DNA of 64,000 nucleotides, taken from NCBI RefSeq assembly GCF_009765985.1, contig NZ_LMUM01000008.1:24559-88558 (forward strand), in the 5' to 3' direction. This DNA is from Acidobacterium sp. S8 (GTDB lineage: Bacteria; Acidobacteriota; Terriglobia; Terriglobales; Acidobacteriaceae). Each line of letters opens with the position of its first letter. Position 1 is the first letter of the stretch. The notes under the pieces were generated by a model that saw only the letters and a program-made list of their open reading frames with translations, did not search any database and was not told the origin of the DNA. The translations under genes and the position numbers were made by a program. Positions 44,286-53,734 of this stretch are shown one piece after another.

Positions 44286-44471
44286 CTACTTTTTCTCGCA
44301 ATCCTCGACCGGATGCTCGCGCCACGGGCAATGGCGGCAGCCCGACTGGCAGCAGTAACCGCGCCTGCGGTGGTAGGCCTCGGTGAAGACCAGGTACGGC
44401 CCGTCCATGTAGAAATCTTCGCCTTCGACAAGCGGCTCGCAGGAATCAGGCGGTGGGAGGCTGTTGCCCAT
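44286..44471 (-). CDS. DUF5522-type Cys-rich protein
   Basis: This 61-aa protein has the motif LVFTEAYHRRRGYCCQSGCRH followed by CPW (cysteines in GYCCxSGCRHCP), typical of the DUF5522 family of small metal-binding-type proteins. The ATG at 44471 overlaps the end of the helicase gene by 26 bases, so it is translationally coupled to it. A longer frame to 44573 would lie inside the helicase gene and is rejected. Function unknown; a zinc or Fe-S site is likely. Confidence 0.75.
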   Translation of the reverse strand: MGNSLPPPDSCEPLVEGEDFYMDGPYLVFTEAYHRRRGYCCQSGCRHCPWREHPVEDCEKK

Positions 44472-47400
44472 AACCTGATTCTGCCAGAGACAGCGGCAAC
44501 AACGATACCAGCCGATCCCGCTCGGCCTCCGGATCAACCGACGAGCCCTTGAGCGGCGTAAGCACTGTCTCATCCAGCGTCACCCGGTTTCCGGCGACAG
44601 CAGCAGTTCGATCACCGGGAATTACTGTCCCAACCAGGTTCAGCGGATCGGCAGCCGCTACCGTAACGGACTCCATTCTTAAGCCGCCCCTGCGAGCTTC
44701 GCGCAACGAATCGAGCGCCTGCGGCAGCGCGAACTGTTCGCCGCCAAAGCCGGAGACGAAGCGCCCGCCGCGAACCTCGCCACGAGCTTCCATGCGCCGG
44801 AAAATGCCCAGCAATTCCCGCCAACGCGAAACAGTCGTCTCGTGCTCAAGAAGATCGCGGAAGACCACGCCATACCGGGCAAGCAGCATCCTGCACGCCG
44901 ATTCGATTTCAGCCTCACGACGGAGAATGGCTTCAGCGCCCGATTGTTCCTGAAGAGCGCGGAAGAGGCTCCAGCGGCCCGCCGCCTGCTTAGCCCGTCC
45001 GCGTGTACCGGAGGTCTGCTTGCGGCGTGGATCGATCAGCATGCGCAGGCTGTCGAAGCCATCCGCCGTAACAAGCCCTGCCGCCACCAATTCCCAAAGC
45101 GCCAGGTCAAGCTCGGCGGCCGGAACACCCAGCATTCGCACCATATCGCCCGCAAACATCGCGCCTCCCGAAGACAGCAGGCTACGGACACGCCCGGCCA
45201 GTTCGCTAAGACAGACGGTAAGACACGTCTCCGGAATCTTCCGTTCAGAGAGGCACAGGTCCATCCACAACGCTTCTTCGCGCACAAAAAAAGAAACAGG
45301 AGCCATGCTGGTAGGTACTACGCGCCGCGGCCCTCCCGACTCAATAGAATGGAAAGCGGGATGCGGCGAAATGCGCCCCCATCCGACCACGCCGGAAAGA
45401 CAAAGCGCATCGAGCCATCGCGGATCGTATCCCGCAACGCGCTGCGGCAGTATCGACCGCTCCCACTCGATCGCCGGCGCTTCGAAACCTTCGAGGCCAC
45501 GCAGAGCTTCAAGCAATCCAGCCTCACCCGAAAGCTGCGTGTTGGGGGCAACGTGCTGCCATCGCAGCAGCCACTGCATAAAGACTGAAGGCGTAACCGG
45601 TTCGACCTGCTTGCGCAGCGCGACCAGTGTTCTCTTATGAATACGCTGCAGAAGCCGGCGTTCGCACCACTCAACATCTTCATCAGCAGGTGCACTGCCA
45701 TAGCCTTCAAACACGCCGCGCAGAATCGTCCCTGTCATTTCCAGGCGAAGCATTTGCTTCCAGACTTCTCGTGGAGCGACACCGAGTTTATCGCCAAGTG
45801 AGCGCGAAGACACGGGGCCAAGAATTGCCATCCAGCCTTGAATAGTCTTGCGCACAATCTCATCTGTATCTGTAATCGCTACAGATACAAATGGCAAAGC
45901 ATCGGCGATATGTGTTTCCGGCCAGAGGCGACGCAGCCACTCCGCCCGCTCCGCCGCGCAGAGATAAGCGCGCTCGCCCACCATCGCGAGAGCAGCTCGA
46001 CCCTGCGATTCAAGCCGCGAAAAGAAGATATCCCAGTCGCGCGCAAAGGGATGAGCCAAAAGATCTGCGGGCACCAGCACGAGCGCGCACAGCAGATCAT
46101 GCAGCTCGTGTTCGTCGCGGATATCGGGCCATATCTCTTCGCGGATGGCCGCAATGGCTTCGGGCGACAGTCTTCCCGCATCGCCAAGCAGACTATCCGG
46201 CAGCACGCCGCGCAGGCTCACAGCACGGGCACGGCGCTCTTCCAGCGGAGCGTCGTCAAGAAACGCATACGGATTCGCATTCAGCATCTCGTGCGCGAAA
46301 TGCGAAGGCGTTGCCGTATCGACCGCCACGCATCGAATTTTTCCCGAGTGCATGCCGACGAGCACCTGCTTCAATCCTTCAAGATCCATCGCCTCGCCCA
46401 GCACATCTTTCATCACTTCGCGTACGAGCGGATGATTGGGAATCTCAATATCGCCTTCGATATTCTCCTGGCAGGCAGCGACCTGCGGAAAAACGCTTGC
46501 CAGCAGATCGTCGGCGCGTGTGCGCTGAATTTGGGGCGGAATTTTCTTTCCATTCCTGAAGCGCAATAGCTGCAGGCTGCGGCCCGCATCCCACTTCCAG
46601 CGAGCTTTGAAAATCGGCGAGGTCAGCGAAGCCTGCTGCAGCAATTCGGTCACGGTCTGTTGCGTGAGGAATTGAAAGACATCGCTCAGTGGAAAGCTGT
46701 GCTGTTCTGCCAGCGAGATGTTCAAGCCATTATCAGTTGCTGCAGCCTGTAACTCAAAATTGAAGCCACGGCAGAAGCGCTTGCGCAGCGCCAATCCCCA
46801 TGCCTTATTGATGCGTCCGCCAAACGGCGCGTGAAGGACCAGTTGCATGCCTCCGCCTTCATCAAAAAAGCGCTCGGCAACAATCGTCGTCAGCGTCGGC
46901 ACCGTACCCAGAATGGCGCGGCCCGCAGCTATGTAGCCAATCAGTTGCTCTGCGCCGGAATCGCATAGCCCGCACTCTTCTTTGAGCCACGCAGCCGTTT
47001 CTGCGATCTCAGGATTCGACTGACTGATGTAACCGGGCAGAACATTCTGCGTGCGACTGTCCAGCTCTTGGCGCAACTCGGAAATAAATTGTGACAACTC
47101 GATCGTGCGTTGCGGCGCTTCGCCGCGCCAGAACGGCACCGTCGGCGGCTGCCCGTGCGCATCTTCCACCAGCACGCGTCCGGCGCTTTCCACCCGCTGA
47201 ATGCGCCAGCTTGTGTTGCCGAGAAGGATGATGTCGCCGGCAGAGGACTCGACAGCGAAATCTTCATCCAGCGTCGCGATTTGTACGCCTTCCGGCTCTG
47301 CGATGACGGCAAACAGCGCAGTGTCCGGGATGGCGCCGCCATTCGATATGGCAGTCGTTCGTGCTCCGCGGCGCGCCTGAATGCGGCCATGCACACGATC

Positions 47401-48879
47401 GCGCAGCAGATAGGAACCGTACCGTCCGCGGCTTGCCTCGATGCCATCCGTGAGCAGACACAGCGATTCCTCAAATTCCTCTTGCGTCAGATCGCGATAT
47501 GGCTGGGCGCGACGGAATACTTTGAAAAGCGCGGCCTCTTCCCACGGCTCGGCGGCACAGGCAGCAACAATCTGCTGCATCAGAACGTCCGTGGGCTTCG
47601 ATGGAATTTCGAGCTTATCAAGCACGCCAGACCGCATGGCGCGAATGAGCGCGGCCTGCTCCATCAGGTCATCGCGCGTGGTGGCGAAGAAGCGACCTTT
47701 CGGAATTGCGCCGCGCCAGTGACCGGCGCGCCCCACCCGCTGCATGGCAACAGCAATCGCGCGCGGCGAATTGATCTGGCAGACCAGGTCGACATTGCCG
47801 ATATCGATTCCGAGTTCAAGGGAGGCGGTCGCCACCAGTATGCGAATCTCACCCTGCTTTAACTTTCTCTCTGACTCCAGGCGTAGCTTGCGCGAGAGGC
47901 TGCCGTGATGCGCAGCGACGTTTTCCTCGCCCAGCAATTCGCTGAGACGAAACGCCAGACGCTCGACCAGCTTGCGCGTGTTTACAAAGACCAGCGTGGA
48001 GCGATGTTCCAGCGCAAGCTGCGCCAGACGCTGGTAGATGCTGTCCCATATCGCATTGCTTGCGACCGCGCCCAGCTCCTCAGCCGGAATTTCGATGGCT
48101 ACATCAAGCTTGCGGCGCTGCCCGACCTGCACAATCTCAACCGGATGCTCAAGACCGCCACGCAGAAAATCGCCGACCAGCTCGATAGGATTCTGTGTAG
48201 CCGACAATCCAATGCGCTGCGGCGGCGTGCCGTGTGCCGTGACCCAATCACCGACGCAGAGCCGATTCTCGCCGCATACCAGCGCATCCAATCGTTCCAA
48301 TGTCAGAGCCAGGTGCGCACCCCGCTTGTCGTCTGCCATGGCGTGAATTTCATCGACAATCACAGTCCGCACATGGCGCAGATTGTTACGGCTCTTTTCT
48401 GCCGTCAGCAGAATGTAAAGCGACTCAGGCGTAGTGACGAGGATATGCGGCGGCTGCTTGAGCATGCGCTGGCGTTCGGCAGGCAGCGTATCGCCGGTAC
48501 GGACGGCGGTGCGAATCTGTGGAGAAAGATAGCCTCGTTCCAGCGCAAGTTGCTGAATCTCCTTGAGCGGCATTTCCAGATTCTTCTGCACGTCATTTGA
48601 AAGCGCCTTGAGCGGCGAGACGTAAACCACTTCTGTTTCAGAACCGAGCCCGCCCTCGAGCGCCTTGCGAATAATCTGATCGATGCAGATGAGAAAAGCG
48701 GCGAGCGTCTTGCCGGATCCGGTTGGCGCGGAAATAAGAACCGGCTTTCCATCGAGAATATGCGGCCAGCCCTGTTCCTGCGGTTCGGTGGGAGTGCCGA
48801 AACGGCGTACAAACCACTCCTGCACCACCGGGTGCGCCCAGGCAAGACTCGCGGGAACAGACAACGATTCCATTTGCAT
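44446..48879 (-). CDS. lhr: Large ATP-dependent helicase, Lhr family
   Basis: This 1477-aa superfamily-2 DNA helicase has Walker A APTGSGKTLAAFL near residue 55, the DEIH box in IVDEIHAMADDKRG, motif III LSATQNP and motif VI QRVGRAGHWRG, all typical of Lhr. After the helicase core and winged helix (Lhr-core, to about residue 880) there is a long C-terminal Lhr-CTD region of several winged-helix/beta-barrel units. Bacterial Lhr helps DNA repair. Full length for the bacterial type. Divergent from kdsC by 57 bases. Confidence 0.94.
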   Translation of the reverse strand: MQMESLSVPASLAWAHPVVQEWFVRRFGTPTEPQEQGWPHILDGKPVLISAPTGSGKTLAAFLICIDQIIRKALEGGLGSETEVVYVSPLKALSNDVQKNLEMPLKEIQQLALERGYLSPQIRTAVRTGDTLPAERQRMLKQPPHILVTTPESLYILLTAEKSRNNLRHVRTVIVDEIHAMADDKRGAHLALTLERLDALVCGENRLCVGDWVTAHGTPPQRIGLSATQNPIELVGDFLRGGLEHPVEIVQVGQRRKLDVAIEIPAEELGAVASNAIWDSIYQRLAQLALEHRSTLVFVNTRKLVERLAFRLSELLGEENVAAHHGSLSRKLRLESERKLKQGEIRILVATASLELGIDIGNVDLVCQINSPRAIAVAMQRVGRAGHWRGAIPKGRFFATTRDDLMEQAALIRAMRSGVLDKLEIPSKPTDVLMQQIVAACAAEPWEEAALFKVFRRAQPYRDLTQEEFEESLCLLTDGIEASRGRYGSYLLRDRVHGRIQARRGARTTAISNGGAIPDTALFAVIAEPEGVQIATLDEDFAVESSAGDIILLGNTSWRIQRVESAGRVLVEDAHGQPPTVPFWRGEAPQRTIELSQFISELRQELDSRTQNVLPGYISQSNPEIAETAAWLKEECGLCDSGAEQLIGYIAAGRAILGTVPTLTTIVAERFFDEGGGMQLVLHAPFGGRINKAWGLALRKRFCRGFNFELQAAATDNGLNISLAEQHSFPLSDVFQFLTQQTVTELLQQASLTSPIFKARWKWDAGRSLQLLRFRNGKKIPPQIQRTRADDLLASVFPQVAACQENIEGDIEIPNHPLVREVMKDVLGEAMDLEGLKQVLVGMHSGKIRCVAVDTATPSHFAHEMLNANPYAFLDDAPLEERRARAVSLRGVLPDSLLGDAGRLSPEAIAAIREEIWPDIRDEHELHDLLCALVLVPADLLAHPFARDWDIFFSRLESQGRAALAMVGERAYLCAAERAEWLRRLWPETHIADALPFVSVAITDTDEIVRKTIQGWMAILGPVSSRSLGDKLGVAPREVWKQMLRLEMTGTILRGVFEGYGSAPADEDVEWCERRLLQRIHKRTLVALRKQVEPVTPSVFMQWLLRWQHVAPNTQLSGEAGLLEALRGLEGFEAPAIEWERSILPQRVAGYDPRWLDALCLSGVVGWGRISPHPAFHSIESGGPRRVVPTSMAPVSFFVREEALWMDLCLSERKIPETCLTVCLSELAGRVRSLLSSGGAMFAGDMVRMLGVPAAELDLALWELVAAGLVTADGFDSLRMLIDPRRKQTSGTRGRAKQAAGRWSLFRALQEQSGAEAILRREAEIESACRMLLARYGVVFRDLLEHETTVSRWRELLGIFRRMEARGEVRGGRFVSGFGGEQFALPQALDSLREARRGGLRMESVTVAAADPLNLVGTVIPGDRTAAVAGNRVTLDETVLTPLKGSSVDPEAERDRLVSLLPLSLAESGYGQQPPTA

Positions 48880-48935
48880 ATTCTAACGCCGCTTTCGTCT
48901 CTTCTTCGCCCGAAGGTGATCGCTACAATGCGAAT

Positions 48936-49568
48936 ATGACCACGCATAATTTGTCGGCGGAAGAACGCGCGCGACGTATCAGGCTGATTCTTTTCGATGT
49001 TGACGGTGTTTTGACCGATGGCGGCATCTGGCTCTTTCCAGCGCCGGCGGCAAATCTTTCCACCGCGGCCCATGCTCAGGAGATGGAAGCAAAAGGCGGT
49101 TTCGCCATCCACTCGGCCACCATGATCGAAGCGAAGGGCTTTAACGCGCAAGATGGCTCCGGGGTTTCCCTCGCGCGGCTCGGTGGAATGAAGTGCGGCA
49201 TCATCACCAAGCGCATTTCTGAAGCGGTGGCTCTGCGCGCTCGTGACCTGCGGCTCGAATACGTCTACCTTGGCCAGGAATTCAAGCTGAAAGCAGTGCG
49301 CGAAATCATGGAAAAGGAATCCATCACGCTCGACGAAATTGCCTACGTTGGCGATGACGTGATCGACCTGCCAGTGATGCGCGTCTGCGGATTAGCCGTC
49401 GCCGTTGCCAACGCGCGCAAGCAGGTCAAACAAGCAGCGCATTACATTACACAGAGCACCGGCGGCCATGGCGCAGCGCGTGATGCCGTTGAGTTCATCC
49501 TTGAAGCAAAAGGAATTCTCGATGAAGTGATCGAGAAATATATCGAAGAGCGTAGTCCCTCGATATAA
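48936..49568 (+). CDS. kdsC: KdsC-like HAD phosphatase (KDO 8-phosphate phosphatase)
   Basis: This 210-aa HAD phosphatase of the KdsC type removes phosphate from 3-deoxy-D-manno-octulosonate 8-phosphate in lipopolysaccharide synthesis. The nucleophile motif is LFDVDGVLTDGG (D21, D23), then FNAQDGSGV, GIITKRIS, FKLKAVREI and the metal motif AYVGDDVIDLPVM. Compared with KdsC, about 25 residues are inserted after GGIW (LFPAPAANLSTAAHA and on), so a related sugar-acid phosphatase is an alternative. No kdsA or kdsD is near. Confidence 0.85.
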   Translation: MTTHNLSAEERARRIRLILFDVDGVLTDGGIWLFPAPAANLSTAAHAQEMEAKGGFAIHSATMIEAKGFNAQDGSGVSLARLGGMKCGIITKRISEAVALRARDLRLEYVYLGQEFKLKAVREIMEKESITLDEIAYVGDDVIDLPVMRVCGLAVAVANARKQVKQAAHYITQSTGGHGAARDAVEFILEAKGILDEVIEKYIEERSPSI

Positions 49569-49576
49569 AAGTAAAA

Positions 49577-49654
49577 CGTCACTCTGAGTCACAGGCGAAG
49601 AATCTCAAACCATCTTGATTTGAGATTCCCCTCCCTTCGGTCGTCAGAATGACG
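49577..49654. repeat. Dispersed intergenic inverted repeat (copy 2)
   Basis: CGTCACTCTGAG at the left, GAAGAATCTCAAA in the middle with its partner TTTGAGATTC, and CAGAATGACG at the right: same order as the copy at 13215-13291. It lies between the convergent kdsC and aceE genes. Confidence 0.75.
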
Positions 49655-49671
49655 TCATCACGGGATAAATC

Positions 49672-52350
49672 TTACGCCTTCGCCGCGTCTACTTTTTCTG
49701 TGTCAAGCGCAAGCTCTTCAAATGCCTTCTGCGCACGCTTGGCGTCGAATTTGCCGTCGCGTGCCAGCTTTGAGAGCGTTGCCGCGACAATGGACTCGGC
49801 GTTGACCTCAAAGTGGCTGCGAAGATGCTCGCGGTTATCGCTGCGCCCAAAGCCATCCGTACCCAGCGTCACCAGGCGGTTTGTAAGCCACGGTGAAAGC
49901 TGATCGGCAATGACTTTCATGTAGTCCGACGCGGCGATGATGGGACCCTTCGTGCCCTTGAGAGCCTGCATGATATACGGCGTCTTCTCCGCTTCTGCCG
50001 GATGCAGCCGGTTCCAGCGTTCGATCGAAAGTGCTTCGCGGCGCAACTCGTTGTAGCTGGTCACGCTCCACACATCGGTCTGCACGCCATACTTCTCAGC
50101 AAGAATCTGCTGCGCGCGCACCGTCTCGTTCAGGATTGGACCGCTGCCAAAGAGCTGCGCATCGGCTTTGCCCTTGATCGCGCCCTTGAACTTATAAATG
50201 CCGCGCAGGATGCCTTCGCGCACGCCCTCGGACATCTCCGGCATGGGGTAGTCTTCGTTGTACATGGTGATGTAGTAGAAGACCGATTCATTCTCCTGAT
50301 ACATGCGGCGAATGCCGTCCTGAAGAATGACCGCCAGCTCGTAAACGAATGCAGGATCGTAACTCACGCAGGTAGGCACGGTGCTCGCCAGCACATGGCT
50401 GTGACCATCCTGGTGCTGCAGACCCTCGCCGAGCATGGTGGTGCGTCCGGCGGTGCCGCCCATCAGGAAGCCTTTGCCACGCGAATCCGCGAAGGCCCAG
50501 ACCATGTCACCGATCCGCTGGAAGCCGAACATCGAGTAGTACATGTAGAACGGAATCGCAGGCACACGATAATTTGAATACGCAGTTCCAGCCGCAGTGA
50601 ATGAAGCCATCGAACCGGCTTCCGTAATTCCCTCTTCCAGAATCTGCCCATCCTGCTCTTCGCGGTAGTAAAGCAGCATGTCCAGATCGTGCGGCTTATA
50701 CTTCTGTCCTTCCGCCGCGTAGATGCCAACCTGCCGAATCGCCGACTCAAGACCGAATGTGCGGCCTTCATCAGGAACGATCGGCACTACCAGCTTACCG
50801 AATTCCGGGTCCTTGAGCAGATGCCGCAGAATGCTGACAAAGCCCATCGTCGTCGATACGGCGCGGCCTTTCGATCCAGCGGTCCATTCGCTGTAATAAT
50901 CTAGCTCTGGCGCCTTGAACTTCAGCTCCGGCGTCTCGCGCTTGGGCATGTATCCGCCAAGGGCCTTGCGGCGCTCATGCAGATACTGGATCTCCGGCGC
51001 ATCATCGGCAGGCTTGTACGGCGTGCCGTGCTTGGCCGCCTCTTCCGGCACAGGAATATCGAAGCGCTTCACAAATGTCGTCAGCGCCTCGTCGGTCATC
51101 TTCTTTTCCTGATGCGCTGCGTTGCGGGCTTCCGTCGTGCCCATGCCGTAACCCTTGACCGTCTTTGCCAGAATCACCGTCGGGCCACCGCGGTGCTCAG
51201 TCGCCCGTTTGTAAGCGTTGTAAATCTTCACCGGGTCGTGGCCGCCGCGATGCAACCGCGCCAGCTGTTCATCGGTCATGTCAGCGACCAGCTCCAACAG
51301 CTCTGGATATTTGCCGAAGAACTCCCGTCGCAGATAGGCACCCCCCTTGGCCTTGAATGCCTGGTACTCGCCATCGACGCACTCTTCCATGCGCTTCAGC
51401 AGCAGGCCTTTATGGTCGCGCTCAAACAGCGCATCCCAATCCGAACCCCAGACCACCTTAATAACATTCCAGCCCGCGCCGCGGAAAACTCCTTCGAGCT
51501 CATCGATGATGCGCTTATTACCGCGCACCGGCCCGTCAAGACGCTGCAGGTTGCAGTTAATGACGAACACCAGATTGTCGAGCTTCTCGCGCGATGCCAC
51601 AGTGATCGCGCCGAGTGTATCGACCTCATCCGTCTCGCCATCGCCAACAAACGCCCAAACCTTGCGCGGCGTCTTCTCAATCAGGCTCCGGTTTTCGAGA
51701 TAGCGCATGAACCGCGCCTGATAAATCGCATTCAACGGTCCAATTCCCATCGAAACCGTCGGGAAACGCCAGAAATGCGGCATCAGCCAGGGGTGCGGAT
51801 ACGACGAAAGTCCCGGCTTGTCCCGCAGCTCATGGCGGAAATTCTTGAGATGATCGTCGGTCAGGCGGCCTTCAAGATAAGCGCGCGCATACACGCCCGG
51901 CGAAGCATGGCCCTGAAAATAAATAAAGTCGCCCGGCTGATCGCCATAGCTCGCATGGAAGAAATGGTTAAAGCCCACTTCGAGCAGCGTAGCCAGCGAC
52001 GAATACGTCGAAATATGGCCGCCAATGCCGGCATCTTTCTTGTTCTGGCCATGCACCATCGCCATCGCATTCCAGCGAAGCAGACTCTCGAGGCGGCGCT
52101 CCATCTGGCGATCGCCAGGGTACGGCACTTCATCATGTTTGGGGATGGTATTGAGGTAGGGAGTTCTGATTTCGCCGGGGGTATTCACGCCTGCTTCGCG
52201 TGCTCGCTGCCGGAGGACCTCCATCAGCTCTGCCGCCTGCTCCGGGCCTTCTTCGACAACAATCTGATCGAAGGCCTCAATCCATTCCGCAACTTCTTCC
52301 GTAAAGTCCGCCTGGGCGGGAATTGCCAGTTTCATAGCCATAGGATTCAT
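49672..52350 (-). CDS. aceE: Pyruvate dehydrogenase E1 component (homodimeric)
   Basis: This roughly 892-aa thiamine-diphosphate enzyme decarboxylates pyruvate and transfers acetyl to lipoyl-E2. It is of the large homodimeric AceE type: GHASPGVYARAYLEGRL, the ThDP motif FVGDGETDEVDTLGAI, NCNLQRLDGPVRGN, RTFGLESAIRQVGIY and the C-terminal GTDGFGRSDNREHLRSHFEV. The E2 and E3 genes are not adjacent. In-frame ATGs at 52380, 52350 and 52341 are possible; SDs are weak, and homologues begin near MKLAIPAQADF, so a downstream one is preferred. A hairpin (52399-52423) lies upstream. Confidence 0.93.
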   Translation of the reverse strand: MNPMAMKLAIPAQADFTEEVAEWIEAFDQIVVEEGPEQAAELMEVLRQRAREAGVNTPGEIRTPYLNTIPKHDEVPYPGDRQMERRLESLLRWNAMAMVHGQNKKDAGIGGHISTYSSLATLLEVGFNHFFHASYGDQPGDFIYFQGHASPGVYARAYLEGRLTDDHLKNFRHELRDKPGLSSYPHPWLMPHFWRFPTVSMGIGPLNAIYQARFMRYLENRSLIEKTPRKVWAFVGDGETDEVDTLGAITVASREKLDNLVFVINCNLQRLDGPVRGNKRIIDELEGVFRGAGWNVIKVVWGSDWDALFERDHKGLLLKRMEECVDGEYQAFKAKGGAYLRREFFGKYPELLELVADMTDEQLARLHRGGHDPVKIYNAYKRATEHRGGPTVILAKTVKGYGMGTTEARNAAHQEKKMTDEALTTFVKRFDIPVPEEAAKHGTPYKPADDAPEIQYLHERRKALGGYMPKRETPELKFKAPELDYYSEWTAGSKGRAVSTTMGFVSILRHLLKDPEFGKLVVPIVPDEGRTFGLESAIRQVGIYAAEGQKYKPHDLDMLLYYREEQDGQILEEGITEAGSMASFTAAGTAYSNYRVPAIPFYMYYSMFGFQRIGDMVWAFADSRGKGFLMGGTAGRTTMLGEGLQHQDGHSHVLASTVPTCVSYDPAFVYELAVILQDGIRRMYQENESVFYYITMYNEDYPMPEMSEGVREGILRGIYKFKGAIKGKADAQLFGSGPILNETVRAQQILAEKYGVQTDVWSVTSYNELRREALSIERWNRLHPAEAEKTPYIMQALKGTKGPIIAASDYMKVIADQLSPWLTNRLVTLGTDGFGRSDNREHLRSHFEVNAESIVAATLSKLARDGKFDAKRAQKAFEELALDTEKVDAAKA

Positions 52351-52398
52351 TTCTCTGGAGTATGCGAGGCTCAGATTCATCTTGGAAATTCAGGGTCC

Positions 52399-52423
52399 GC
52401 AGTAAAGGAAAACGGTTTACTGC
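52399..52423. repeat. Inverted repeat upstream of aceE
   Basis: GCAGTAAA (52399-52406) and TTTACTGC (52416-52423) flank nine bases. It lies about 50 bases upstream of the preferred aceE start; it may be an operator or an RNA hairpin. The rest of this gap shows nothing else. Confidence 0.4.
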
Positions 52424-52573
52424 AGGATTCCGGCGACAGCCCCGAAGCCACACACTTCACCACTAATTTTCGCAGAATATCTGCCGCTGCGCCACGCGCT
52501 CACCGTGCCGCAACGGTAAAGTGTAGCGCAGATACCCGAATTCCGGGCAACCAGCTATACCGGCCGAATGGAT

Positions 52574-53734
52574 TCATGCGCCTCCCGAAGCCACACCGCG
52601 CTTCAGAAGCAAGGTCTCCGCCGCCGGAAGATTCGCTAGGACGTTTACGATGCGCTCTGCGCCATGCCCGTCGCCATATGGATTCGCCATACCCTCAAGC
52701 GATCGCCGGAAACTCTCTCTTCTGGCCTCGATAATCTTCTTCAGGATGCACTCCGCTTCAGCTTCGGTGTCGAGCACGTTCGCCGCACGTTCTCTTCCCT
52801 GCTGCCGTATGCCCACATTCACCGTCGGCAATGCAAACGATCCTGTCTCCATAATGCCGCTGCTCGAATTGCCCACCATCACCCTCACATGCTTGAGCAG
52901 GCTCCAATACGTCACCGCAGGCAGATTCACAAAAAGCCGTCCGTGGCCCCGCATTTTTAGAAAAGCCTGCGTACGCTCAATCAGTTCGCGGCTGCCTGCA
53001 TCCGCATTGGGATAGCAAAATAGAAGCTGTTCGTCGATCTGCCCGAGCGCCGTAAACAGTGCCTCCGCTTCGCGTGTCGTATCGCGCAGAATCGTCACCG
53101 GATGATACGCAATCAGAACCGTAGACGTATCGAGATCGAGGCCCAGCTTCTGTTCCAATTCCTCCTTCGATAACAACTGGCTGCGTCGCATGTGATCGAG
53201 TGAAGGCGCACCAGCATGATGCACGCGCCACGGCTCTTCTCCCATGCTGATCACGCGCTCACGAGCGGTTTCCGTCGACGTGAAATGAATGTGGCTCATC
53301 TTCGTGAGCGCGTTGCGCACAGCATCGTCAATCGCTCCCTCGCTGATCTCGCCGCCTTCGATATGCGCTATGGGGATACGCAACGCAAGCGCCACCGACG
53401 CAGGCGCCAGCATCTCGTATCTGTCAGCAATCAGCAGCAGCAGATCGGGCCGCATTTGGCCGAGCGCATCAGCAAGAGAAAGCACGCCCATACCGATGCT
53501 CTTGGCCATGCCCACATCCGTGTCCGAACTGAGCAGGCATTCCAGCTTTGCCGCAATCGGAAAGCCATCCGCTTCAATCTCACGCACCGTGCTTCCAAAC
53601 TCAGGCGAGAGGTGTGAGGCCATTACGATCACTTTCAAATCCACATTCGGATGCGCCTGCAGCTCCTTCAAAGGCCAGTAGAGGTGGCTGTAGTCGGCGC
53701 GTGACGTGGTAACCACCGCGATCGTCCGCTTCAT
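52574..53734 (-). CDS. NeuC-type UDP-GlcNAc 2-epimerase (hydrolysing)
   Basis: This 386-aa enzyme resembles the hydrolysing UDP-N-acetylglucosamine 2-epimerases (NeuC/LegG/NnaA), which release ManNAc-type sugars for nonulosonic acids. Typical segments: VVTTSRADYSHLYWPL at the N-terminus, LLLIADRYEMLAPASVALALRIPIAHIEGG (in part), ISEGAIDDAVRNALTKMSHIHF, and GNSSSGIMETGSFALPTVNVG. The ATG at 53734 has GGGGAG five bases upstream and overlaps the preceding stop by four bases. No sialic/legionaminic acid synthase (NeuB type) is here, so the final sugar is unknown. Confidence 0.88.
   Translation of the reverse strand: MKRTIAVVTTSRADYSHLYWPLKELQAHPNVDLKVIVMASHLSPEFGSTVREIEADGFPIAAKLECLLSSDTDVGMAKSIGMGVLSLADALGQMRPDLLLLIADRYEMLAPASVALALRIPIAHIEGGEISEGAIDDAVRNALTKMSHIHFTSTETARERVISMGEEPWRVHHAGAPSLDHMRRSQLLSKEELEQKLGLDLDTSTVLIAYHPVTILRDTTREAEALFTALGQIDEQLLFCYPNADAGSRELIERTQAFLKMRGHGRLFVNLPAVTYWSLLKHVRVMVGNSSSGIMETGSFALPTVNVGIRQQGRERAANVLDTEAEAECILKKIIEARRESFRRSLEGMANPYGDGHGAERIVNVLANLPAAETLLLKRGVASGGA

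Noticed and set aside
50977..52734. 585-codon plus-strand frame opposite aceE
   Set aside because: Long only because the opposite strand is GC-rich coding sequence; the aceE reading has full family conservation.
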